Positions 1 to 7,371 of a DNA stretch of 10,941 nt are shown one piece after another. Below the pieces are notes generated by a model. That model was not told the origin of the DNA. It searched no databases and worked only from the letters and a program-made list of their open reading frames with translations. The DNA is from Bacteroidales bacterium (GTDB taxonomy: Bacteria > Bacteroidota > Bacteroidia > Bacteroidales > GCA-2711565): positions 1 to 10,941 of the forward strand of contig JAOZUV010000040.1 in NCBI GenBank assembly GCA_029938505.1, written 5' to 3'. The first letter of the stretch is position 1. Every line of letters starts with the position of its first letter. The translations under genes and the position numbers were made by a program.

Positions 1-444
1 ATTCACCCAATAGCCCATGCGTTTGGTTAAGTCATCCCATTTATCTTTATGCTTCATCACCTCATGGCGACAGGCTTTATTATAATCTTCAACGCTGATA
101 TTTTTTCCGATGTCTTCTTTGGTGATTCCAAGGGTTTTTTCGGTAGCAATTTCAATAGGCAATCCGTGGGTATCCCATCCTGCTTTACGTTTTACGTAAA
201 AACCTTTGAGGGTTTTATAACGACAAAAAATATCTTTAATTGCACGAGCCATTACATGGTGAATACCAGGCATTCCGTTAGCTGAAGGAGGACCTTCATA
301 AAAAACAAATGGTTTGTTTCCTTCACGAATCTCTAAACTTTTATCAAAAATATTATTGTCTTCCCAGTATTTTTCAACCTCTTTCCCGATGCTCGATAAA
401 TCGAGTTTTTTGTATTCTTGATATTTTAGTTTATTCGTATTCAT
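1..444 (-). CDS. ileS: isoleucyl-tRNA synthetase, N-terminal part (partial)
   Basis: Class I aminoacyl-tRNA synthetase that charges tRNA-Ile with isoleucine in the cytoplasm. Only the first 148 codons are present; the gene runs off the left edge of the window. Reading the minus strand from 444 gives a protein starting MNTNKLKYQEYKKLDLSS. The HIGH-type ATP-binding signature lies in GPPSANGMPGIHHVM (residues 51-65) and the family hallmark GWDTHGLPIE at 89-98. The start is well fixed: the codon directly upstream (447-445) is TGA in frame, and the N-terminus aligns with known Bacteroidota IleS. The KMSKS motif, editing domain and anticodon-binding domain would lie outside the window. A promoter-like -7 box sits about 40 nt upstream. 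Identification is secure from motifs; no frameshift is seen in the visible part. Confidence 0.96.
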   Translation of the reverse strand, partial: MNTNKLKYQEYKKLDLSSIGKEVEKYWEDNNIFDKSLEIREGNKPFVFYEGPPSANGMPGIHHVMARAIKDIFCRYKTLKGFYVKRKAGWDTHGLPIEIATEKTLGITKEDIGKNISVEDYNKACRHEVMKHKDKWDDLTKRMGYWVN

Positions 445-479
445 TCAATTAGATATTTCTAAGATTATTAAAGCGGCTG

Positions 480-487
480 CAAAAGTA
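480..487 (-). promoter_or_regulatory. putative ileS promoter, -7 box TACTTTTG
   Basis: The minus strand reads TACTTTTG here, an exact match to the Bacteroidota -7 consensus TAnnTTTG. It would start transcription near 473, leaving a leader of about 30 nt before the ileS ATG at 444. I see no clear TTG -33 box at the expected distance upstream, so the call rests on the -7 box and position alone. Confidence 0.5.
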
Positions 488-567
488 TGAAAAAATTCCA
501 TATTATCCACAGGCTTAATTGTTTATTCGCGTGTAACTTGATTCATTTAAAGGATGGTTATTGAAAT

Positions 568-592
568 AAAAAAAGCCGTGAAAATCACGACT
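568..592 (-). terminator. intrinsic terminator after the toxin-antitoxin pair
   Basis: Stem CGTGA/TCACG (577-581 with 585-589), loop AAA, with two more pairs beyond one C-A mismatch. Seven consecutive A on the plus strand (568-574) become a U-run when read from the minus strand. It lies about 40 nt past the stop of the antitoxin gene at 630, so it most likely ends the TA transcript. It is nearly the same sequence as the terminator at 2160-2185. Confidence 0.75.
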
Positions 593-629
593 CTAATATA
601 TTGATGCTAATTTTTTTTATTAGTAGCTT

Positions 630-1724
630 TTAGTTAGTTGATAAATCAATGGATTTAAAAAACTGGCGTCCCATACTAAAATGAATCAATTTTTTATGTT
701 GCAACCTACCAATGATTAATGCTGGATGTGTATTGAATTTTTGAGCAAAGTAAAGTATATCTTTTTCTGTAAGGGGGATGTTAGATAGTACTTCCTTTTC
801 TTCTTTCTCAGAAAAAGTCCATTCTTCAGCAAATTTATGTGCTTCATCTTCTTTAACAGGATCAGCTTCAGAAAAATTTATCCCCTCTAATGAAATATAT
901 TTTTTTCCATGCCGAAGAATATGACCTGCTTCATGAAAAAATGTGAACCAAAACCTATCATTTTGTTTATATCTGGCTGTAAGTTGAATTATTGGTGTAT
1001 TATTAAGCCAACGTGTTGAGCCACTAATTGGGACTTTAGGTAATTTGGGCGTATAAAATACTTTTACGCCAGTTTTAAGACAGAGTTCTTGTAGTTTTTT
1101 AAAAAAATCATCTGGTTGACTTACCATCAATTGCTTTATTACAGGTAAAGCTTCTTTAAAAGATTTTGTGTTGAACTCAGGTGCTTCAATTTTTCTTGCT
1201 TGAATCTCTCCCTGTCTTAGCCAAGAGGAGATGGCATGAGGATTTTGAGTATGTTTTAAAGAGGCATATGCAGCAACTTTGAGTTCACTTTTTAAATAAA
1301 GACTGTTCCATGCTTCATGAGTGGAAACACCAAAATATTCAAATAGATTTATTGTTTTTTCTTTAATTTTTGAGGTTGGTGTCACCCATTCATGTTTTGC
1401 CATTTCAGTATAAGGAAAGTTTCTTGACCATACCTCTGCCTCTTCTACTGCTATACTTCGTTGCTTTCTGGCTTTAAATTCATTATAGTTAGCTTGCTTA
1501 TTAATCCAAAAATGAGCAGGAATTTGTGTAATATTTTCAAATAAAATAGCCATCTCTGGAGTAATTGAACTTTCTCCTTTTAAAACAGCAACAATAGTTT
1601 TCTCAGGCTTCCCTGTTCGTAAAGCGAATTCTTTACGACTCATCCCCATTTCTTCTAATTTTTCATTTAGAGTTTCACAAGGATGCAGGACTTCTTGTGG
1701 ATAATATTCATTTAGATTTGCCAT
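630..1724 (-). CDS. HigA-like antitoxin fused to an ImmA/IrrE zinc metallopeptidase domain
   Basis: A 364-residue two-domain protein. Residues about 12-85 are a HigA-type Xre helix-turn-helix domain (HPCETLNEKLEEMGMSRKEF, then ITPEMA and FWINKQANY), the usual antitoxin and autorepressor module. Residues about 190-345 form an ImmA/IrrE-like peptidase domain. HEAGH at 264-268 supplies the zinc ligands H264 and H268 and the catalytic E265, and E294 in EDEAHKFAEEW is the probable third ligand. All key residues are intact, so the peptidase could be active. The gene begins 2 nt after the toxin stop, so the two are cotranscribed and probably coupled. A strong AAGGAG ribosome site at 1738-1733, inside the toxin 3' end, lies 8 nt before the ATG; that is unusual in this phylum and may favour antitoxin synthesis. 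Expected role (family knowledge): neutralise the toxin and repress the operon. Whether the peptidase cleaves the antitoxin itself, the toxin or something else is unknown. Confidence 0.88.
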   Translation of the reverse strand: MANLNEYYPQEVLHPCETLNEKLEEMGMSRKEFALRTGKPEKTIVAVLKGESSITPEMAILFENITQIPAHFWINKQANYNEFKARKQRSIAVEEAEVWSRNFPYTEMAKHEWVTPTSKIKEKTINLFEYFGVSTHEAWNSLYLKSELKVAAYASLKHTQNPHAISSWLRQGEIQARKIEAPEFNTKSFKEALPVIKQLMVSQPDDFFKKLQELCLKTGVKVFYTPKLPKVPISGSTRWLNNTPIIQLTARYKQNDRFWFTFFHEAGHILRHGKKYISLEGINFSEADPVKEDEAHKFAEEWTFSEKEEKEVLSNIPLTEKDILYFAQKFNTHPALIIGRLQHKKLIHFSMGRQFFKSIDLSTN

Positions 1725-1726
1725 CT

Positions 1727-2068
1727 TTACTTCTCCTTATGATAATTAACAATTTCAATAATATCAAGGATTTTAATTTCATTTAATATTTGTTTACCAT
1801 CTTTGTCTTTAGGGATGGGATTTATACCCGGTTCAAAAATCAATCTATAAGGTTGATCTAAATCACAAGCCCATTGATCTTTTCTATTTTCTTTTAGTTG
1901 ATGATATTTTCCTGGCAGATACTCAAGATCAGAAAAACTTTCAATAGCTGCTATATCATCCAATCTCATTAAGAATTTTTTGGCTCTAGCTGGTCCTAAT
2001 TTTTTAATAGCCATCTTATTATCGTTGGCATATTGTTTTAGTTTCTTATTTACAAAGGTAATAATCAT
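1727..2068 (-). CDS. HigB/RelE-type toxin (mRNA interferase family)
   Basis: A small basic protein of 113 residues when started at the ATG at 2068 (MIITFVNKKLKQYANDNK). An in-frame TTG at 2083 would add five residues, but the internal Met matches the usual HigB start (Met-Ile followed by a beta strand), so I prefer it. The C-terminal half carries the family pattern: YHQLKENRKDQW (55-66), then YRLIFEP (74-80), and the terminal EIVNYH (105-110). Candidate active-site and RNA-contact residues are H56, R62, R75 and H110. Family members cleave mRNA on the ribosome. The segment 81-98 is a longer, polar insertion than in short HigB proteins, as in the Killer-type subgroup. Toxin-first order with a HigA-like partner immediately downstream is the standard higBA arrangement. 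A near-consensus -7 box (TATTATTTG, about 2089-2081) lies just upstream; I rate it weak because its spacing is off by one. Confidence 0.85.
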   Translation of the reverse strand: MIITFVNKKLKQYANDNKMAIKKLGPARAKKFLMRLDDIAAIESFSDLEYLPGKYHQLKENRKDQWACDLDQPYRLIFEPGINPIPKDKDGKQILNEIKILDIIEIVNYHKEK

Positions 2069-2159
2069 TTTATTAAAATCCAAATAATAATTTACATTTA
2101 GTGTTATTTAAAATATATTTCATTTGAGTTAGGGAGGAAAATCAAACATTTAAAAATAC

Positions 2160-2185
2160 AAAAAAGCCGTGAAATTCACGGCTTT
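2160..2185 (-). terminator. intrinsic terminator of the amidohydrolase-GGT operon
   Basis: A near-perfect hairpin with stem AAAGCCGTGAA pairing with TTCACGGCTTT around one central base, symmetric enough to act in both directions. The minus-strand side is followed by a T-rich run, and it lies about 30 nt past the stop of the gamma-glutamyltransferase gene at 2214. It isolates that operon from the toxin-antitoxin genes downstream. Confidence 0.85.
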
Positions 2186-2213
2186 AAATCTTAAATCTTT
2201 CAATCGGCAATCA

Positions 2214-3899
2214 TTAATAGCCTGCCGCTTGCCCATCTTTTCGAGATTCGGAAGCACCATAATAAACACCATTTTTGGCATCCCATTTAATGGCTTGATA
2301 ACCGCCATAGCCACCTAAATCCCATTGGATTTTGTGACCCATTTTCATTAACTTTTGGAGTTCATCCCATTGGATTCCACTTTCTAAATAAAGGATTCCA
2401 CCATTGGTCATTTTGCCACCTGTTGGTTGACTTGAGCCTCCGTGGCGCATCCGTGGAGCATCTCCAGCTTCTTGCAAACCCATTTTAAAATCAATCAAAT
2501 TAATCACCATTTGTGCATGCCCTTGGGGTTGCATCGATCCGCCCATCAGTCCGAAGCTGATATACGGTTTACCATCCTTTGTAATAAAGGCTGGGATAAT
2601 AGTATGGAACGGACGTTTGCCCGGTTCGAAAACATTTAAATGGCCTTCTTCTAAACTAAACATTTCACCTCTATCCTGTAGAATAAAACCAAGTCCAGGA
2701 GGACACATTCCTGATCCCATTCCGCGGTAATTACTTTGAATGAGGGAAACCATATTCCCGAATTTGTCGGCAACCGTTAAGTAAATCGTATTTCCTGTTT
2801 CTATCTTTCCAGGATCATACGATCTGGCTGCTCTTTTTTTGATGAGTGCACGACGTTCTGCTGCGTACTCTTTTGAAATTAGTTCATCGATAGGCAGGTC
2901 ATTAAAAGCAGGATCAGCATAAAATTTTGCTCTATCCTCAAAGGCCAATTTTTTAGCTTCAGTGAAATGATGAATGTATTCGGCTGTTCCAAAACCCATG
3001 GCAGCAACATCAAAACCTTCCATTATATTCAGGATTTGAAGAGCCGCCGTACCTTGTCCGTTGGGAGGGAGTTCCCACACATCATACCCACGATAATTGG
3101 TGCTGATAGGTTCCACCCATTCGGAATAATGAGAGGACATATCTTCGTAAGAAAGAAAACCACCTTGCTCCTTGAAAAATTTATCGATGGTTTTGGCAAT
3201 GCTTCCTTTATAAAATTCATTGCGACCACCTTTGGCTATTTTCTCAAAGGTATTTGCGAGTGCAGGATTTTTAAAAATTTCACCTTTTGCAGGAGTGTAT
3301 CCATTGGGCATAAAAACATCAGCAACATTCGGATATTTTTTGAGATTTCTTGTTCCGCCATTCATATAATAAGCACTCAACTCGCTCACAGGAAACCCAT
3401 TTCTGGCATAATTAATAGCCGGTTGAAGAATTTCTTTCATTTCCAGACTACCAAATTTTTTGTTCATCTCGAACCATCCATCCACACAACCGGGAACAGA
3501 AACAGGAAGTGGCCCATGAGCAGGAATGCTCTTGTATCCATTCTTTTTAAAATAGTCTAAGCTGAGTGATTTCGGTGAACGACCACTGGCATTTAAACCA
3601 TATAATTTTTGATCTTTAGCACTCCAAATAATGGCGAATAAATCGCCACCCATCCCATTTCCGGTAGGTTCAACCAATCCTAAAACGGCGTTTGCAGCGA
3701 TGGCTGCATCAATGGCGTTGCCTCCTTTTTTTAGAATATCGAGAGCAACCTGTGTTGCCAAAGGTTGGCTAGTAGCAGCCATTCCGTGTTGGGCAATTAC
3801 TTCAGAGCGTGTAGCAAATCCACGACCCGTGATTCTATCCTGAGCCATTAATTGCACAAGCAAAAATAAACTGATAATAAGAGAGCTTAGTTTTTTCAT
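2214..3899 (-). CDS. ggt: gamma-glutamyltransferase (GGT), exported
   Basis: A 561-residue N-terminal-nucleophile hydrolase that removes or transfers the gamma-glutamyl group of glutathione and related amides. A signal peptide (MKKLSSLIISLFLLVQLMAQ) predicts export to the periplasm. Family landmarks in order: MAATSQPLATQVALDILKKG (40-59), GNAIDAAIAANAVLGLVEP, GNGMGGDLF (80-88), LNASGRSP with the probable substrate-binding Arg107, and the processing site ETGNT. T371 should be the catalytic nucleophile after autocleavage into large (about 370) and small (about 190) subunits. The oxyanion glycines are at 453-454 (LMGGSMQPQGH), and the protein ends GASESRKDGQAAGY as in the family. Here the residue pair after the catalytic Thr is Ile-Tyr rather than the common Thr-His. 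This and the GGSMQPQ form point to the YwrD/Ggt2-like branch, so hydrolysis may dominate and glutathione may not be the true substrate. The start codon lies 6 nt after the amidohydrolase stop: one operon. Confidence 0.92.
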   Translation of the reverse strand: MKKLSSLIISLFLLVQLMAQDRITGRGFATRSEVIAQHGMAATSQPLATQVALDILKKGGNAIDAAIAANAVLGLVEPTGNGMGGDLFAIIWSAKDQKLYGLNASGRSPKSLSLDYFKKNGYKSIPAHGPLPVSVPGCVDGWFEMNKKFGSLEMKEILQPAINYARNGFPVSELSAYYMNGGTRNLKKYPNVADVFMPNGYTPAKGEIFKNPALANTFEKIAKGGRNEFYKGSIAKTIDKFFKEQGGFLSYEDMSSHYSEWVEPISTNYRGYDVWELPPNGQGTAALQILNIMEGFDVAAMGFGTAEYIHHFTEAKKLAFEDRAKFYADPAFNDLPIDELISKEYAAERRALIKKRAARSYDPGKIETGNTIYLTVADKFGNMVSLIQSNYRGMGSGMCPPGLGFILQDRGEMFSLEEGHLNVFEPGKRPFHTIIPAFITKDGKPYISFGLMGGSMQPQGHAQMVINLIDFKMGLQEAGDAPRMRHGGSSQPTGGKMTNGGILYLESGIQWDELQKLMKMGHKIQWDLGGYGGYQAIKWDAKNGVYYGASESRKDGQAAGY

Positions 3900-3905
3900 T
3901 TAGTA

Positions 3906-5231
3906 TTATTTATTAAATAAGTTGATTAATGATAAACTCATGGCCGAAACACCTGTTCTGAAAGTAGGTTCAAAATCGGGTAAATAAGCCGAATTATGTA
4001 AGCCTGGGATTGGAGTTCCATTGTTCAAATGATTGTCATAAACTTGTTGATTGACACTTCCTAACCAAAAGATGGCAATCGGAATTTTTTCGTCAGTCAA
4101 CCCAAACAAGCCAAAATCTTCAGATCCTGTAACAGGATCAACCTGATAAACAGATTCTTTGCCGAGAATTTGACGCATTGATTTTACAGAATTCATTACT
4201 AGTTCGGGGTTATTAACAACTGGAGGTGTATATTTGTCAGAAATTTCAATGATTGGATATTTGTCTTCAGGAACCCCGGCTGATATTGCTATTCCTTTAG
4301 GAATTCGGTGCAGAGCTTCACGAATTTCAGTAAAGATTTCTTCCTTAAAAAAACGAATAGTTAGCTTTAATTTTACTTCATTGGGAATAATATTATGTTT
4401 GCTTCCTCCATGAATGGATCCAACAGTAATTACAGCCGGATTAAATGGATTGATTTCGCGGCTTACAATGGTTTGCAATGCTAGTACTGTTCGAGATGCC
4501 AAGATGATAGGATCAATGGTTGTATGGGGCATGGCACCATGTCCGCCGATACCAAATATGGTTATATTAGCGGAGCTGACACCAGCAAACATTTCTCCTG
4601 GATGATAACCGATTTCGCCAGATGGTAGATAAGAACTTACATGATAACATAGAGCATAATCTGGAGTTGGAAATTTTTTAAACAATCCTTCCTCAATCAT
4701 CGAAAAACTGCCAATACCAAGTTCTTCAGCAGGTTGAGCAATTGCCAAAATAGTTCCTTTCCATTGATCTTTTAAATTTATGAGAGTTTGTAAAGTTCCT
4801 AACCAAACGGTCATGTGCATATCGTGTCCACAGGCATGCATAGCAGGAGCATCATTTCCAATATAGTTTTTGGTTATTACTTTACTGGCAAAATCTATGC
4901 CTGTGTTTTCTTTAATTGGTAAAGCATCCATATCGGTTCGGAGCATGATGGTTTTGCCTTCACCATTTTTGAAAACGCCAACTACTCCATTGCCGCCAAA
5001 ATTGCTTGTAACCTCAAAACCCATAGCTTTTAATTGGACTTCCATTTTTTTGGAAGTTTTAAATTCCATCAACGAAAGTTCGGGTGTTTGATGAAGATCA
5101 ATATAGAGTTCATTTTTTTGTTTGAGCTGTAACTCTATTTGATTCTTAATCTGTTTATTGATATCGTTTTGTGAGAATAGGAGTCCGCAAAACAAAAATG
5201 ATAATAAGCTGATAAAAAGTAATTTTTTCAT
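3906..5231 (-). CDS. M20-family (M20D) amidohydrolase/carboxypeptidase, exported
   Basis: A 441-residue zinc or cobalt hydrolase of the hippuricase/N-acyl-amino-acid amidohydrolase family. An upstream in-frame TTG at 5255 would add eight residues, but the ATG at 5231 begins a proper signal peptide (MKKLLFISLLSFLFCGLLFSQ) and lies downstream of a promoter box that overlaps the TTG, so I choose 5231. Motifs in order: LHQTPELSLMEFKT (46-59), RTDMDALPIKE (98-108), HACGHDMH (132-139, metal ligands C134 and H136), QPAEE (166-170, catalytic E169 and metal ligand E170), YHVSS (H197), GGHGAMPH in the lid/dimerisation domain (229-236), TGSEDFG (368-374) and LHNSAY (H412). All metal ligands are present. 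Family members remove acyl groups from amino acids or deacylate aminobenzoyl-type amides; the substrate here cannot be read. The next gene in the operon is an exported gamma-glutamyltransferase, suggesting joint breakdown of amide-linked amino acids in the periplasm. Confidence 0.9.
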   Translation of the reverse strand: MKKLLFISLLSFLFCGLLFSQNDINKQIKNQIELQLKQKNELYIDLHQTPELSLMEFKTSKKMEVQLKAMGFEVTSNFGGNGVVGVFKNGEGKTIMLRTDMDALPIKENTGIDFASKVITKNYIGNDAPAMHACGHDMHMTVWLGTLQTLINLKDQWKGTILAIAQPAEELGIGSFSMIEEGLFKKFPTPDYALCYHVSSYLPSGEIGYHPGEMFAGVSSANITIFGIGGHGAMPHTTIDPIILASRTVLALQTIVSREINPFNPAVITVGSIHGGSKHNIIPNEVKLKLTIRFFKEEIFTEIREALHRIPKGIAISAGVPEDKYPIIEISDKYTPPVVNNPELVMNSVKSMRQILGKESVYQVDPVTGSEDFGLFGLTDEKIPIAIFWLGSVNQQVYDNHLNNGTPIPGLHNSAYLPDFEPTFRTGVSAMSLSLINLFNK

Positions 5232-5252
5232 GTGTAGAACATTAGTTTCCAA

Positions 5253-5260
5253 CAAAGTTA
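5253..5260 (-). promoter_or_regulatory. putative promoter of the amidohydrolase-ggt operon, -7 box TAACTTTG
   Basis: The minus strand reads TAACTTTG, an exact TAnnTTTG match. Transcription would begin near 5247 and give a leader of about 15 nt before the ATG at 5231. This argues against translation from the TTG at 5255, which would lie inside the promoter. No clear TTG -33 element is seen upstream in the very AT-rich stretch. Confidence 0.55.
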
Positions 5261-5365
5261 ATAATTCATAAATATTATAAAATATAAATAGATGAATGAA
5301 TGATTTCTTTCTACAAGTATTCTATTTCTCAATTTTATTAACTTAGCCTGATAAAATTAAATCCT

Positions 5366-7312
5366 TTGATTAAGCCGGAAACCATACAAGAAATATTTGA
5401 TACAGCCCGTGTAGATGAGGTTGTTGGTGAATTTGTTTCGCTCCGAAAACGAGGTGTGAATATGATAGGATTATGTCCTTTCCACAATGAAAAAACGCCT
5501 TCATTCACGGTTTCTCCTGCCAAAGGAATTTATAAGTGTTTTGGTTGTGGTAAGGGCGGAAACGCTGTGAATTTTGTCATGGAGCATGAACATTATTCAT
5601 ATCCGGAGGCTTTAAAATATTTGGCCAAAAAGTATAATATTGAAATTGATGAGGAGGAACAAACTCCTGAGCAAAAGGAATATTTAAATGAGCAGGAAAG
5701 CTTGTATCATGTCTCCACTTTTGCCCAACAATATTTCACGGAGAATCTTAAAAATTCAGAAGAAGGGAAGGCAGTTGGGTTATCATATTTAATCGACAGA
5801 GGAGTATCCGAAGCTTTAATTGAGAAATTTCAATTGGGTTATTGCATTGACAAGTTTGAAGATTTTACGAATCATGCTGTTAAAGAAGGATACAAAAGAA
5901 GCTATCTTGAAAAGAGTGGTTTAAGTATTCGAAAAGAAGGCAAATTTTATGATCGATTCCGCGGAAGAGTCATGTTCCCTATTCATAGTTTAACAGGTCG
6001 TGTAATTGCTTTTGGAGGTCGGATTTTAAGTTCCGAAAAAAGCAAAGCAAAATATGTAAATTCACCAGAATCGGATATTTACAGTAAGAGCAAGGTTTTA
6101 TATGGACTTCATTTTGCTCGTACGGCTATTTTAAATAAAGACAATTGTTTTTTAGTTGAAGGATATACTGATGTAATTTCTATGCATCAGGCTGGTTTGG
6201 AGAATGTAGTTGCTAGTTCGGGCACTTCTTTAACGGTTGATCAAATAAAGCTTATTAAACGTTTTACACCCAATATCACCATTTTGTATGATGGAGATGC
6301 GGCGGGTATCAAGGCTTCTTTCCGTGGGATTGATATGATTTTGGAAGAGGGAATGAATGTAAAAATTGTTCTCTTCCCTGAAGGTGAAGATCCCGATTCG
6401 TATGCGCGCAGCCATCGTAGCGAAGAGGTTGAGAAATTTGTGCAGGATGAAGCCAAGGATTTTGTTTCGTTTAAAACGGATCTTTTAATGAAAGATGCCA
6501 AAAACGATCCTGTGAAAAGAGCTGGTTTGATTAAAGAAATTGTACAAACCATTGCTGTTATTCCTGATGGTATTTTCCGTTCGGTTTATGTTCGTGAGTG
6601 CAGCTCGATTATGAATATTCCAGAGCAAACCTTGATGAATGAGCTGAATAAATCGCTCCGAAAAAAATATCAGGAAAAATATAAAGGGCAAGGATATGAA
6701 AATCTTACTCCTACTATTGAGCCCCAAATCCTCAAAAAGGCAGACCTTTCATTAGATTCTGCAGAAACCAATGAAAGGGAAATTATCCGTTTATTGCTTA
6801 GCTATGGTAATCAGGATATCATCTTTGAAGAACTAAATGAATTAGAACAAAAAATTGAGGTACCCATAAAAATTGCCGAGTTTATTGTTCACGATTTAAA
6901 AAATGATGAAATTGAAATAGAGAGCCCTGAGTATCGATTGGTTTTTGATGAGTTTGAACGTTTGTTAAGTCAGGGTATTATTCCAGACGAAAATTATTTT
7001 ACACAGTTTCAAGATAGTCGTGTTGCTCAACTTGCTATCAATTTATTAAGTACTCCTTACGAGTTAAGTTATAATTGGGAACGTCATAAAATTCATGTTA
7101 AAACGGAACAGGATAATTTAAAAGAATTAGTAGCTTCTTCGGTTTTATCATTTAAGGAAAAGAAAATTGATCAAATGCGATTAGCAAATCAAAAAGAATT
7201 GAAAGAAGCAACAGATGAAGAAACTATTTTTCTATGTATTCAAAAAGAAATGAGTTTGAAACAGGTTAGTCGTGAGATTAATAAGCAACTCAGTAGGATT
7301 ATTACTAAATAA
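5366..7312 (+). CDS. dnaG: DNA primase DnaG
   Basis: A 648-residue replication primase that synthesises RNA primers on the lagging strand together with the DnaB helicase. The CHC2 zinc-binding domain is at residues about 1-100, with zinc ligands C37, H40 (CPFH) and C58, C61 (CFGC). The core has FRGRVMFPI (198-206). The TOPRIM domain has EGYTD (265-269, catalytic E265) and YDGDAAG (308-314, metal-binding D309 and D311), followed by EDPDSY (341-346). The C-terminal part, about 440-648, is the poorly conserved helicase-interaction region. The start appears to be TTG at 5366, giving MIKPETIQEIF, which matches the usual N-terminus of the family. An in-frame TAA lies at 5339, and no ATG or GTG occurs between that stop and the TTG. 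Length is normal. It is divergent from the amidohydrolase operon and has no gene directly downstream on its strand. Confidence 0.96.
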   Translation: MIKPETIQEIFDTARVDEVVGEFVSLRKRGVNMIGLCPFHNEKTPSFTVSPAKGIYKCFGCGKGGNAVNFVMEHEHYSYPEALKYLAKKYNIEIDEEEQTPEQKEYLNEQESLYHVSTFAQQYFTENLKNSEEGKAVGLSYLIDRGVSEALIEKFQLGYCIDKFEDFTNHAVKEGYKRSYLEKSGLSIRKEGKFYDRFRGRVMFPIHSLTGRVIAFGGRILSSEKSKAKYVNSPESDIYSKSKVLYGLHFARTAILNKDNCFLVEGYTDVISMHQAGLENVVASSGTSLTVDQIKLIKRFTPNITILYDGDAAGIKASFRGIDMILEEGMNVKIVLFPEGEDPDSYARSHRSEEVEKFVQDEAKDFVSFKTDLLMKDAKNDPVKRAGLIKEIVQTIAVIPDGIFRSVYVRECSSIMNIPEQTLMNELNKSLRKKYQEKYKGQGYENLTPTIEPQILKKADLSLDSAETNEREIIRLLLSYGNQDIIFEELNELEQKIEVPIKIAEFIVHDLKNDEIEIESPEYRLVFDEFERLLSQGIIPDENYFTQFQDSRVAQLAINLLSTPYELSYNWERHKIHVKTEQDNLKELVASSVLSFKEKKIDQMRLANQKELKEATDEETIFLCIQKEMSLKQVSREINKQLSRIITK

Positions 7313-7340
7313 AATTTCAGAAAACTTCTTTCAATGAAAT

Positions 7341-7371
7341 AAAAAATCCCGAAGTAATCACTTTCGGGATT
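7341..7371 (-). terminator. intrinsic terminator of the minus-strand non-coding RNA
   Basis: A perfect 9-bp stem, AATCCCGAA (7345-7353) with TTCGGGATT (7363-7371), and a 9-nt loop. Read on the minus strand it is followed by six T and then ATTT, a strong intrinsic terminator. On the plus strand the 3' flank is AATTGTACT with no T-run, so it is a poor terminator for dnaG, although it may help there. No protein gene precedes it on the minus strand, so it most plausibly ends the RNA unit at 7341-7726. Confidence 0.75.

Noticed and set aside
49..285. Plus-strand reading frame opposite ileS, and similar frames opposite ggt, the amidohydrolase and dnaG (for example 2442-2639, 2967-3560, 3631-3843, 4414-4605, 4870-5091, 6241-6552, 6485-6727)
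   Set aside because: All lie antisense to well-identified genes, match no family and lack their own promoter signals; they are shadow frames.
7345..7371. Hairpin as a dedicated dnaG terminator
   Set aside because: On the plus strand it is not followed by a T-run (AATTGTACT), whereas on the minus strand it is followed by six T. It may act weakly for dnaG, but its orientation fits the minus-strand RNA.
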